A stretch of DNA of 62,113 nt from Candidatus Caldilinea saccharophila (GTDB lineage Bacteria; Chloroflexota; Anaerolineae; Caldilineales; Caldilineaceae): contig JADJVW010000035.1 in assembly GCA_016710365.1 (NCBI GenBank), forward strand, positions 1-62,113, written 5' to 3'. Position 1 is the stretch's first letter; each line of letters opens with the position of its first letter. The translations under genes were made by a program, and so were the position numbers. Below, piece by piece: positions 26,651 through 39,107 of the stretch. Under the pieces are notes generated by a model. It was not told where the DNA came from, did no database searches, and saw nothing but the letters and a program-made list of their open reading frames with translations.

Positions 26651-29600
26651 GGAAGAACCACAATGATCCTCGTCAGGGGACTGTGACTCACATTTTAGGC
26701 ATTTTCGCTTCACCACCACGTGTTGGAAGAACCACAATGATCCTCGTCAGGGGACTGTGACATCAGCGTTACTTGCAACATTATTTCCTCCTGTTGCGGG
26801 AAGAACCACAATGATCCTCGTCAGGGGACTGTGACGCACGGCGCTTGTTGTACTCAATGACAGCCTGCCCCGGAAGAACCACAATGATCCTCGTCAGGGG
26901 ACTGTGACAAGTGTGTTCGCGCCGCTCCAAGCTTCGCCGGTAATGCGGAAGAACCACAATGATCCTCGTCAGGGGACTGTGACAGGTTACGACGACGTCG
27001 TATACTACGACCTGCTGTCGGAAGAACCACAATGATCCTCGTCAGGGGACTGTGACACGAACCACATCTAGTCTCCAGCCTTGACCGCTTTCTGGGAAGA
27101 ACCACAATGATCCTCGTCAGGGGACTGTGACGAAAGCGGACTGCTTTGTGGCGAACTCATTCTCCAACTGGAAGAACCACAATGATCCTCGAGGAGGAAT
27201 TGGCGTCTCCATGTAGGAAGAACCACAATGATCCTCGTCAGGGGACTGTGACTTGCGCAAGGAATGCTAACGTCTTACCTACGATTTGTAGGAAGAACCA
27301 CAATGATCCTCGTCAGGGGACTGTGACCTGTCGCCTCCGCGTTTGCCTGGCCGGTGAAGGCCAGCATGGAAGAACCACAATGATCCTCGTCAGGGGACTG
27401 TGACTTGCTGACGGTCCAGTACTCAGTGGCATAATTCTGCCGGAAGAACCACAATGATCCTCGTCAGGGGACTGTGACGCGCACTGTGCGCACAAGACCG
27501 AATGGTGTACCCGGTGGGAAGAACCACAATGATCCTCGTCAGGGGACGGTGACACGACGGTGTGGTCCTTGCCGACGGTCCAGTACTCAGTGGAAGAACC
27601 ACAATGATCCTCGTCAGGGGACTGTGACTAGTAGCACATCCGTTGGAAAGTCCGCAATGGCCAGGATTGGAAGAACCACAATGATCCTCGTCAGGGGACT
27701 GTGACTTGACTCAGATTCCCAAAGGATCTCCGGTAGCTGCCTGGAAGAACCACAATGATCCTCGTCAGGGGACTGTGACCTAATCCACAACTGCCGAGAT
27801 CGCCATAGCGATTCATGGAAGAACCACAATGATCCTCGTCAGGGGACTGTGACAACAAGCATGGTCTGAAGGCCGATACCCGCACCAATCGGAAGAACCA
27901 CAATGATCCTCGTCAGGGGACTGTGACTCCCAGGCTACGCCACCAGCACAAAAACTCGCATTCGGAAGAACCACAATGATCCTCGTCAGGGGACTGTGAC
28001 AAGCTCCCCGTATGTGAGAAGGGATCCTTCCCAGAGATCTGCGGAAGAACCACAATGATCCTCGTCATGGGACTGTGACTAACCTCACAGGTGCGGGAGA
28101 GCAACGACGCTGGAAGAACCACAATGATCCTCGTCAGGGGACTGTGACTATAAACCGTCGTTTGCTGCTGATAATGCTAAAGCGAGGAAGAACCACAATG
28201 ATCCTCGTCAGGGGACTGTGACTTAAACACGAACAAGCATGGTCTGAAGGCCGATACCGGAAGAACCACAATGATCCTCGTCAGGGGACTGTGACACTCC
28301 ATAGCTGCTGACAAGAATGATCAGAATACCGGCAAGGAAGAACCACAATGATCCTCGTCAGGGGACTGTGACATGCACCGAATAGGCATTACCTACGAGG
28401 ATTTCCCGGAAGAACCACAATGATCCTCGTCAGGGGACTGTGACATCACCACCTGCTGGCGCCTGATGGTAGAAAACTACGCGGAAGAACCACAATGATC
28501 CTCGTCAGGGGACTGTGACGAGCATGCCCAGCGTCCAGCTGACAGTCTCGGTCTGCGTGGAAGAACCACAATGATCCTCGTCAGGGGACTGTGACCAGAT
28601 GTAGACGGGAGGCGGTGGCGGTTCGGTAGCTATGAGGAAGAACCACAATGATCCTCGTCAGGGGACTGTGACCACAGCATGGACAGGGCCCCAACTTCCA
28701 TAATACGGAAGAACCACAATGATCCTCGTCAGGGGACTGTGACCACAGCATGGACAGGGCTCCCAACTTCCATAATACGGAAGAACCACAATGATCCTCG
28801 TCAGGGGACTGTGACGCTCTGCGCAGGGCCAGGGGTCACAGTGGGAAACACCGGAAGAACCACAATGATCCTCGTCAGGGGACTGTGACGGTTTCCGTCA
28901 CTTCGGGTGTCGGCGTTTCCTCTGGGGGAAGAACCACAATGATCCTCGTCAGGGGACTGTGACTCGTACCACAGAGACAAAGGTCCCGTGAACTCCTGGG
29001 GAAGAACCACAATGATCCTCGTCAGGGGACTGTGACCCACTGTGTCACAGTGACTGTATGGGGGTATACCTTGCGGAAGAACCACAATGATCCTCGTCGG
29101 GGACTGTGACCATTTGCTCAGCCAGCATCTTGACGTCGTCGTACTGAGGAAGAACCACAATGATCCTCGTCAGGGGACTGTGACCAATTTTCGAAACCTC
29201 AACTGCGATCGTGCCAGTGATCGGAAGAACCACAATGATCCTCGTCAGGGGACTGTGACTAGCGATAGGACGATGCCCGTGGAAACCATCCCAGGGAAGA
29301 ACCACAATGATCCTCGTCAGGGACTGCAGACAAGGTGATCGCGTTCGCGGTGATCGTTGCGGTCGGCTGGGAAGAACCACAATGATCCTCGTCAGGGGAC
29401 TGTGACTACGATCGCGGACGCGGTCGCAACGGGGGCCTGCGTGGGAAGAACCACAATGATCCTCGTCAGGGGACTGTGACTTGTTGTCCAAAATCGGATC
29501 TGTCCAACCGGCCACGGGGAAGAACCACAATGATCCTCGTCAGGGGACTGTGACGTCCAACCGGCCACGGGAACGGTGATTGCGCCTTCGGAAGAACCAC

Positions 29601-32600
29601 AATGATCCTCGTCAGGGGACTGTGACCGTCGTGCAGACGCCCAACAAGCTCACGGAAGTCGCGAGGAAGAACCACAATGATCCTCGTCAGGGGACTGTGA
29701 CTTTTCATGATTCGTTCCCTTCGTGTAGTGATCTTAAGGAAGAACCACAATGATCCTCGTCAGGGGACTGTGACTTGGAGCCGACGGGCGGAATCTCTTC
29801 CACGGTGTGAAGGAAGAACCACAATGATCCTCGTCAGGGGACTGTGACCCAACAGGCCGCCACACCGGCATACAACCAGCCCGTGGAAGAACCACAATGA
29901 TCCTCGTCAGGGGACTGTGACGAGGAAACAGGAGTCGCAATGGCGGGTGCCATTGGAAGGAAGAACCACAATGATCCTCGTCAGGGGACTGTGACTGTCT
30001 CCCTTGGTCCCGGCAAGATCCTCAGCCGGAACGGAAGAACCACAATGATCCTCGTCAGGGGACTGTGACTTGACCAGGCACGAGCCTCAACTCTTCCACA
30101 ACCTCAAGGAAGAACCACAATGATCCTCGTCAGGGGACTGTGACGCGTCGAGAGTGTCGACGGGTTCTCCGTTTGCGGGGTGGAAGAACCACAATGATCC
30201 TCGTCAGGGGACTGTGACGAACAGCCCAAGTCGTCGCTGCCCGGAGGACATAGGGAAGAACCACAATGATCCTCGTCAGGGGACTGTGACCATGGCAGCG
30301 GAAGGAACGCAAGTAACATAAGAACGCTGGAAGAACCACAATGATCCTCGTCAGGGGACTGTGACCCGACCGTCGCCGTCACAGGCTGCCCGAGGAATGA
30401 CTTGGAAGAACCACAATGATCCTCGTCAGGGGACTGTGACTCATATGGGGTCAACTCGGACCCCCGGTAGCCCTGATAGCGGAAGAACCACAATGATCCT
30501 CGTCAGGGGACTGTGACCTTATCCAAGCAGACATAGTCAGCGTCGGCCGCAGCCGGAAGAACCACAATGATCCTCGTCAGGGGACTGTGACGAGAGCTGA
30601 TGGTCCACTCTCTGGTCCCCTCGTTTCGGAAGAACCACAATGATCCTCGTCAGGGGACTGTGACATGGTACCAAACGATGGTTTGCCGGGCACTATCTCC
30701 GTCGGGAAGAACCACAATGATCCTCGTCAGGGGACTGTGACAGGTGACGGTCTGCGTCGCGGTCGGCTGAGCTGTGGGGGAAGAACCACAATGATCCTCG
30801 TCAGGGGACTGTGACCAGATATTCTGCTACAGGCTTGACCTGATCACTCGTAAGGAAGAACCACAATGATCCTCGTCAGGGGACTGTGACGGATTCTCCT
30901 CGAATCCGAAGTTGGCATGGTACCAAAGGAAGAACCACAATGATCCTCGTCAGGGGACTGTGACAGAATTTCGGCGACCTGATCGACGGAAACGGCGAAT
31001 TGGAAGAACCACAATGATCCTCGTCAGGGGACTGTGACAGGTGATGACCATTGGTGCAGGTGCGACAGCCGGCCCGGAAGAACCACAATGATCCTCGTCA
31101 GGGGACTGTGACTGTTGACATCGGGTTGGACATTCGCCCAGTCGACGTTTTGGAAGAACCACAATGATCCTCGTCAGGGGACTGTGACGTAATGACAAAA
31201 AACCACCTACTGTGCAGGCGCATCATGGAAGAACCACAATGATCCTCGTCAGGGGACTGTGACATGAAGCTGGCCTTGAGATCGGTGACCATCAGTTCGA
31301 GGGAAGAACCACAATGATCCTCGTCAGGGGACTGTGACCAGGATCGGGGTAGCGAACACTACCCAGAGGACAAATGGGAAGAACCACAATGATCCTCGTC
31401 AGGGGACTGTGACTAAATATAGCCTTGATAAAGCAACTTCTGGAGAGGTGCTAGGGAAGAACCACAATGATCCTCGTCAGGGGACTGTGACTACTTAGGT
31501 GGTGCTAATGAAATGAGCTCATAAAAGGAAGAACCACAATGATCCTCGTCAGGGGACTGTGACGATTTTGGTCCAGCCCAAAGGCTGCATAAGTAAATGG
31601 AAGAACGCAAATGATCCTCGTCAGGGGACTGGGACTTTTGGCTCCTTTCGCCAAGGCCATGACACGGAAACAGGGAAGAACCACAATGATCCTCGTCAGG
31701 GGACTGTGACCTGCCGGCTGAGAGCATGAGCACAATATAGTGCCACATGGAAGAACCACAATGATCCTCGTCAGGGGACTGTGACCTAGTGCCGGCATGT
31801 TGCCCGGCAAGTAGAGACATCGGAAGAACCACAATGATCCTCGTCAGGGGACTGTGACCGGCTCGGGCACAGTCGGGCATGCAATCATTTCAGAGGAAGA
31901 ACCACAATGATCCTCGTCAGGGGACTGTGACTTTTCGTTCTGCTACTTAGGTGGTGCTAATGAAATGAGGGAAGAACCACAATGATCCTCGTCAGGGGAC
32001 TGTGACGTCACCGTTCGGAGCTCACCAATCAGCACATGCCCAGGGAAGAACCACAATGATCCTCGTCAGGGGACTGTGACCCATTGTTATTATTTAGCCA
32101 GAGGATGGCAGCCCCAATGGAAGAACCACAATGATCCTCGTCAGGGGACTGTGACTTACTTCCCAGTTCTCAGGCAGTACGCCGAGGACAGGAGGGAAGA
32201 ACCACAATGATCCTCGTCAGGGGACTGTGACAACAACGGCGATAAAACGAATGAACTGTTTCATGTTTGGGAAGAACCACAATGATCCTCGTCAGGGGAC
32301 TGTGACTTTTGTGTAATATGTGGGTAGCTCATCCCCCACAAAGTGGAAGAACCACAATGATCCTCGTCAGGGGACTGTGACCAGCCAAGTGTGGTCGAGT
32401 TTCGATGATGGGGAATTGGCGGAAGAACCACAATGATCCTCGTCAGGGGACTGTGACCAGTGCTCGCCTCAGGTCCTATGCCTGGGGCTGAGCCGGAAGA
32501 ACCACAATGATCCTCGTCAGGGGACTGTGACCCTGTTCCTCGGCGGTGGCACAGAAGTCCACAGTCCGTGGAAGAACCACAATGATCCTCGTCAGGGGAC

Positions 32601-35600
32601 TGTGACTAGTGATACTCCACTCACCGGCTTTGCTAGCACTGGGGGAAGAACCACAATGATCCTCGTCAGGGGACTGTGACCATCAGTCGTCAGCGCACAG
32701 CGCATGACGTTATACATGGGAAGAACCACAATGATCCTCGTCAGGGGACTGTGACTTGCCCGTCGACCCACCGCCATGCAACATCCACGCAGGAAGAACC
32801 ACAATGATCCTCGTCAGGGGACTGTGACCTCCTTGCGGGGTTTTCAGCCAGCATTGCTGCCTTGGAAGAACCACAATGATCCTCGTCAGGGGACTGTGAC
32901 TTGAGTGGGGTCTCCACCCTCTTTGCCGGCGGAGTCGGAAGAACCACAATGATCCTCGTCAGGGGACTGTGACGCACAGCTGGAGATATTCGTCCCCAGG
33001 CCCGAATAATTGGAAGAACCACAATGATCCTCGTCAGGGGACTGTGACATGGATCTTAGTACCCGGAAAATCGTTGAGGGACAAAGGAAGAACCACAATG
33101 ATCCTCGTCAGGGGACTGTGACTCGCAACGTCTCTTTTCTCGTCATCCAACAGAGAAAAGGAAGAACCACAATGATCCTCGTCAGGGGACTGTGACAAAT
33201 GGATCTGTACCTTGCCCCACCACGGTACCAGACGGAAGAACCACAATGATCCTCGTCAGGGGACTGTGACGGATACGGCCATTGCCGAAGTTTGTTCCGC
33301 CAAGTGAGGAAGAACCACAATGATCCTCGTCAGGGGACTGTGACCTATTTCTAAACGTGCATTGATTGATGTTTCCTCAGCGGAAGAACCACAATGATCC
33401 TCGTCAGGGGACTGTGACGCCAGGTCAGAGTCCCCCTCTTCCTAAGTCGATGAGGAAGAACCACAATGATCCTCGTCAGGGGACTGTGACTTTGACTGGC
33501 TCACTAGCATTGGCCCACATCAGTTCAGGAAGAACCACAATGATCCTCGTCAGGGGACTGTGACCTCGCCGTTCACACCTTCGCGGATACAACCAGACAA
33601 GGAAGAACCACAATGATCCTCGTCAGGGGACTGTGACTGAACTGCCAACTTTGACTTCATTGTCAAGCTGCGCAGGAAGAACCACAATGATCCTCGTCAG
33701 GGGACTGTGACGCGATGCAACAAACTTTATCTTTCGAGATTACTCTCTGGAAGAACCACAATGATCCTCGTCAGGGGACTGTGACCTACGATGGAGAACC
33801 ACCCACTAACAATCCCTGTAAGGGAAGAACCACAATGATCCTCGTCAGGGGACTGTGACTTCTCCATTTCTTCGTCTCAGTTAGATTGAACCTACCGGAA
33901 GAACCACAATGATCCTCGTCAGGGGACTGTGACTTATCACCGTTACAATACGAACAACGTTCATCGCCTTGGGGAAGAACCACAATGATCCTCGTCAGGG
34001 GACTGTGACTCCCGTCGCCGTTCTTGTACGTGTTCCACGCCCAGGCAGGAAGAACCACAATGATCCTCGTCAGGGGACTGTGACGACAAACCTAGTCGCA
34101 GCGGGCCGTGATGCCGGTAACGTTGGGAAGAACCACAATGATCCTCGTCAGGGGACTGTGACAGTCAGCTCCTGTTGACCCTTCGTATAGCCGAAAGCTT
34201 GGAAGAACCACAATGATCCTCGTCAGGGGACTGTGACATGTATGGATCCCCAGACCCACGGACGACTATACAAGGGGAAGAACCACAATGATCCTCGTCA
34301 GGGGACTGTGACTAAAGGAATTTGGTCGGATTGAATGGCTCTGGCTCTTCGGGAAGAACCACAATGATCCTCGTCAGGGGACTGTGACTTCCCGTCCTTG
34401 CCGAGTACCATAACGACGATGTCGTACGTGGAAGAACCACAATGATCCTCGTCAGGGGACTGTGACAACGCCAATGCGCCCACACAATTCCCTTCAGACA
34501 ACAAGGAAGAACCACAATGATCCTCGTCAGGGGACTGTGACTGATATCGCTTGCAAATTTGAGGTTTCTTTCGCTCACGGAAGAACCACAATGATCCTCG
34601 TCAGGGGACTGTGACGATTCGGTCCGCTCTCGACACCGTTGGGCGTCTCTATCGGAAGAACCACAATGATCCTCGTCAGGGGACTGTGACTTATCATGAA
34701 ATCATTGTCTCCCTATTGTCTCCCTTATGTGGGAAGAACCACAATGATCCTCGTCAGGGGACTGTGACTTTGGCCAACCAGATTGTTGCAGCAGCCCCTG
34801 AGGAAGAACCACAATGATCCTCGTCAGGGGACTGTGACAAAAACCAGACAAGCCTCCCACATTGATGAACTGCGGGTGGAAGAACCACAATGATCCTCGT
34901 CAGGGGACTGTGACTTTTCTCGAGAGAAACACATGGGTAAACACCGTCCCTACGGAAGAACCACACTGATCCTCGTCAGGGGGCTGTGACTGTCCGTAGT
35001 TGCAGGGCCAGCACTCTCAATCTTTGGAAGAACCACAATGAGCCTCGTCAGGGGACTGTGACAAATCCGTCCAAGAGACACCCATGCGAGGAACAAGCTG
35101 GGGAAGAACCACAATGATCCTCGTCAGGGGACTGTGACAAAAAATCTGGTTAAAACCGAAAAGTTAGAAGCAAGAAGGAAGAACCACAATGATCCTCGTC
35201 AGGGGACTGTGACCAAAAGACCAAAAATGCGCATATCGCATACTGAAGGGAAGAACCACAATGATCCTCGTCAGGGGACTGTGACCAACCGTGCCTGTGG
35301 GATTGCCACAGGTCAGGTCCTTGGGAAGAACCACAATGATCCTCGTCAGGGGACTGTGACGAGTAGACGCCATTCACATCGATTGCCTTCGCAGGCAGGA
35401 AGAACCACAATGATCCTCGTCAGGGGACTGTGACAACTGAGCGGACGTCGACGGACTGTGCGGGCCGTAAAGGGAAGAACCACAATGATCCTCGTCAGGG
35501 GACTGTGACCTCAGTAGTGGTCGTTTCACGAGCCAGGATTGCCTTGGGGAAGAACCACAATGATCCTCGTCAGGGGACTGTGACTCTGATCTGGGCTCCA

Positions 35601-37222
35601 TTATCCGAATTGCCAAAATAAGGAAGAACCACAATGATCCTCGTCAGGGGACTGTGACTCGACAGCGAACTTCGAGAAATTTTTGATCTGAATCGGAAGA
35701 ACCACAATGATCCTCGTCAGGGGACTGTGACCCTTGGGTTCCTCTCCAACACCAAGTACTGGATCGTGAAGAACCACAATGATCCTCGTCAGGGGACTGT
35801 GACTTTTTTGCCATTTTCTCTTGGTCCCCACGTTCAAGTAGGAAGAACCACAATGATCCTCGTCAGGGGACTGTGACTTTCCATTTGGGTCTGCCTTACT
35901 CTTGATATGCTGATCGGAAGAACCACAATGATCCTCGTCAGGGGACTGTGACACGGGAACCCGTCCCCTATGCCCATCTGCCAAACATAGGAAGAACCAC
36001 AATGATCCTCGTCAGGGGACTGTGACCCAAAACAACGATTCAAAGCTGCCGTCGCTGCGACGGGGAAGAACCACAATGATCCTCGTCAGGGGACTGTGAC
36101 ATCGCCGTCCGGATCACATCCGCAATGTCGGTAGCTGCGGAAGAACCACAATGATCCTCGTCAGGGGACTGTGACGAATCGCAATGATTCAGGAGCGCGG
36201 AGGCAAAACAGGGAAGAACCACAATGATCCTCGTCAGGGGACTGTGACATTTCTCAAACAGTGAGTTCGTGATGTCCAGGAAACTCGAGGAAGAACCACA
36301 ATGATCCTCGTCAGGGGACTGTGACCAACTTGCTCATTCCACGGTAGATGGTCGTGGTCCATGGAAGAACCACAATGATCCTCGTCAGGGGACTGTGACT
36401 TCTCAATCCACGGGCGAACGACATTCAGTTGCGGGATGGGGAAGAACCACAATGATCCTCGTCAGGGGACTGTGACACGATCATTGCAAATCTCAGCAAA
36501 CTGCCCAACCGTCTTGAGGAAGAACCACAATGATCCTCGTCAGGGGACTGTGACGATGGAATGTAGCCATCCTCACTCTGTCCGACATCCGGAAGAACCA
36601 CAATGATCCTCGTCAGGGGACTGTGACGAAGATCACGTGGGGGGACCGACAAGTCCCCTTACAGGAAGAACCACAATGATCCTCGTCAGGGGACTGTGAC
36701 CATGCCGTTCCACAGGGCGTATTCCTCGGGGTCCAGGCGGAAGAACCACAATGATCCTCGTCAGGGGACTGTGACCCCAAATTGGCGACCCTGAGGTAAT
36801 TCGCTGTGCCGGTCGGGAAGAACCACAATGATCCTCGTCAGGGGACTGTGACCCCAAATTGGCGACCCTGAGGTAATTCGCTGTGCCGGTCGGGAAGAAC
36901 CACAATGATCCTCGTCAGGGGACTGTGACCACTTGATTTCTCGACAACAGGCTTCTCCGGCTCCGACTGGAAGAACCACAATGATCCTCGTCAGGGGACT
37001 GTGACCCATTATCGTCACAGGCTTTCGCCTGGTGGCCCTCTCGGAAGAACCACAATGATCCTCGTCAGGGGACTGTGACGTGCCACCTCCCCCTCTTGCC
37101 AGGGTTTGGCGGACTTGGAAGAACCACAATGATCCTCGTCAGGGGACTGTGACTGGTAGTGTATGTGATAACTACAGGATCTCCGCAGGTCTCGGGAAGA
37201 ACCACAATGATCCTCGTCAGGG
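26651..37222 (+). CRISPR. CRISPR array, about 143 repeats of 37 bp
   Basis: The repeat begins GGAAGAACCACAATGATCCT and ends CGTCAGGGGACTGTGAC, 37 bases. Hand counting gives 143 copies (error perhaps 2) with spacers of about 34-40 bases. The leader and promoter lie at the 26.5 kb side; the final repeat (37195-37222) is truncated, so the crRNA strand is plus. Point variants occur (27517, 28043, 29075, 29295, 31599, 34954, 35026, 35767), and the copy at 27170 loses its 3' half. Two adjacent spacer pairs are duplicates (28673/28744 and 36776/36853). Several spacers overlap the same target in the same orientation. Open frames reading through the repeats are not genes. Confidence 0.98.
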
Positions 37223-37249
37223 CGTGTTGCAACATTCAAGAAAGGAGTA

Positions 37250-37276
37250 AGCCGCTCAAAATGGGCGGCTTTTTTT
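37250..37276 (+). terminator. Rho-independent terminator of the CRISPR transcript
   Basis: AGCCGC ... GCGGCT stem around TCAAAATGG followed by seven T, 28 bases after the last truncated repeat. Orientation matches plus-strand array transcription from 26492. Confidence 0.85.
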
Positions 37277-37383
37277 CGTGCTGCGGGTGCGAGGCGAACG
37301 GATGTGGAGAAATACGACTACGGGGCTGATAGTCCGGCCTACTGGTAGGCTGTCAAGCATAAACCCTTGGCGCGGCTCATTGG

Positions 37384-37489
37384 AAGTGAACACAGATAGA
37401 CGCTGATACCCTCAGATAGACGCAGATGCTTGTGCTTTGCTCTTATCTGCGTTTATCCCAATGTGAGCTTTGCCTATTTGTGTTCACTT
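37384..37489. repeat. Foldback (MITE-like) element with nested inverted repeats
   Basis: AAGTGAACACAGATAG at 37384-37399 and its reverse complement (one mismatch) at 37474-37489 bound a 106-base unit. A second inverted pair lies inside (GATAGACGCAGAT at 37415-37427 with ATCTGCGTTTATC at 37445-37457). There is no coding potential. It could be a non-autonomous mobile element or a structured RNA. Confidence 0.65.
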
Positions 37490-37809
37490 GCTGTCGCTCT
37501 ACCAAAGCTTCTTGGTTGACAACCACTAGTTATGGACAGCTTAACCAGTAGGTTCGTGAGTTTGACGATTACTGTCGATGACAATTGCCATTTCTTCTCA
37601 CAAATGACGTAGAGAATTACAACGAATTCTGCGTGCAGGGTTATGGCACTCCTCGTTATTGTTAGCAGCAACATGATGCGCGTGCGGGTGCGTCATCGTT
37701 GCCGGGAGATTGATGAACAAAGCCCCTCACCGGTCAACGATCCGCCTTCCCCCATCGCATCGTGACAGGTTCGTTATGTCTTCATTGAAATCAGAAAGGG
37801 AGCATACGT
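37490..37809. other. Intergenic stretch without a convincing gene
   Basis: About 320 bases of lower GC than the surroundings. A 66-residue minus-strand frame (37474-37674) has no protein-like pattern. GAAAGGGAGC at 37794-37803 is the ribosome site of the following gene. I see no tRNA or clear promoter. Confidence 0.5.
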
Positions 37810-38565
37810 ATGAAAACAATGGTAGAGGCGGCGCCGGTGGTTGGTTTGAATGGAGCGACGTCGCAGGGCGCGCTGATGTTCGAGGATGCGCCTGCTGTCG
37901 AATTGCCGGCGGCAATGCGTACAAAACACACGCAGCCGGTGAATCAGGCAGAGGCGCTGGCAGCGGTCGGTGCGATGTTGACCGGTCTGCAGATGGCAAG
38001 CGACCCGCTGCGCACGTTGTTAGATGGCGACGGCATCACGGCCACGTATATTGCAAGCTGTGGAGCGCAGCGTGACGCGGCGCTGGCGGCAAGGGAAGCG
38101 CGCCAGCAGGCGATCGCGGCGGAGAAACAGGCAGTGTTCGATGTCAACACTTTGCTCGACCGCTCACACTGTGCGGTGATGGCGTTGCGCCAGGTGGCGC
38201 GGACTGTGTTGACCGACAGCGCCGCGGTCACGGCGCTCGGGTTGAACGAAGAGATGCCGCGATCCCCAGCGCTCTTTGTCAATGAGGCGCGGCGGCTGCT
38301 GGCGGTGGCGCAGCAGCCGCCCTATGCGGCTGCCCTCGTCGCAGCGGCTTACCACACGGAGCGCCTGCAAGAAATGCTGGCCGAGGTCGCTGCGGTGGAG
38401 ACGGCGTATGGGGTGCGCTGCGATATGGAATGCAAGGCGCGGCACGCCACGGTTGCCCGCAATATCGAATTCACCAAGTTGAACCGCGCGGCAAGACAGG
38501 TGAAGGTGCAAGTAAAAGCGCTGTTGCGGCGCAATCCAGGAACGCCACTGCCGGCGGGGTTCTAA
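37810..38565 (+). CDS. Hypothetical, mainly helical protein
   Basis: 251 residues from ATG 37810 with GGGAGC upstream. Ala- and Leu-rich helices dominate (LAAVGAMLTGLQMASDPLRT; AALAAREARQQAIAAEKQAV; LVAAAYHTERLQEMLAEVAA). The C-terminus is basic (KVQVKALLRRNPGTP). There is no signal peptide, membrane helix or known motif. A perfect hairpin follows the stop. It stands alone after the CRISPR terminator and is not obviously related to it. Confidence 0.6.
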   Translation: MKTMVEAAPVVGLNGATSQGALMFEDAPAVELPAAMRTKHTQPVNQAEALAAVGAMLTGLQMASDPLRTLLDGDGITATYIASCGAQRDAALAAREARQQAIAAEKQAVFDVNTLLDRSHCAVMALRQVARTVLTDSAAVTALGLNEEMPRSPALFVNEARRLLAVAQQPPYAAALVAAAYHTERLQEMLAEVAAVETAYGVRCDMECKARHATVARNIEFTKLNRAARQVKVQVKALLRRNPGTPLPAGF

Positions 38566-38572
38566 TGGAAGC

Positions 38573-38607
38573 CACTCACCGAGTTTCGGGCAGAAACTCG
38601 GTGAGTG
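38573..38607. repeat. Perfect hairpin of the AACCGAG family, 3' of the hypothetical gene
   Basis: Arm CACTCACCGAGTTTC pairs perfectly with GAAACTCGGTGAGTG around GGGCA. No T-run follows. It has the same core as hairpins at 19231 and 23714. Confidence 0.8.
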
Positions 38608-38699
38608 TATGATGCCTGCCGTGGTTCCAGAAATTTCGCCGAAGTGTTTATCGTGCAGAGGTAGTCACAAGATGCAGTAGCCAATTTCTGGAGGAGGAC

Positions 38700-38954
38700 T
38701 CAGCCAATGCCCAGCGCAAGCAACCCCAGGATCAACAACCCGACTGCGATGCGATAGAAGCCGAACAGGGCCAGGGTGTGGGTCACCAAGTAGAGCGAAG
38801 CAGCCACGCTATTGCGATCCAGGCGGTGATGGCGGCGGTGATGGCGCCGGCCGCCAGGAGCACCCAATCGCTGCCTGTGATGCTCTCGAAGCTTGTGGTG
38901 AGATCGAAAAGGGTGGCAATCAACATCGTAGGGATCGCCAGATAGAATGCTCCA
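38700..38954 (-). pseudogene. C-terminal remnant of undecaprenyl-diphosphatase (UppP/BacA)
   Basis: The reverse strand encodes AFYLAIPTMLIATLFDLTTS, ITAAITAWIAIAWLLR and, in the next frame, LVTHTLALFGFYRIAVGLLI, which match the last ~80 residues of UppP (undecaprenyl pyrophosphate recycling). A 2-base shift occurs near 38800. The N-terminal two-thirds is missing: at about 38954 the sequence changes to the unrelated gene split by the IS element, so this is a deletion or recombination scar. Confidence 0.75.
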
Positions 38955-39107
38955 GTTGGCTGTCCCACACAAACGCCGTCGTTTGGACGAGCAGGCGGAT
39001 GCGCTCATCGACGCGCTGGAGTTGGCTCTTCAGATCAGGCGTGAAATCCTCAGCCAGTTCGTCGACCATCACGGCAATGCGTTGGCGGTTGCGAATCTCA
39101 TAAGGAT

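Noticed and set aside
26651..37222. Many open frames of 60-160 codons reading through the array (translations rich in SQSPDEDHCGSS or GRTTMILVRGL)
   Set aside because: They are translations of the 37 bp repeat; no ribosome sites or varied coding sequence.
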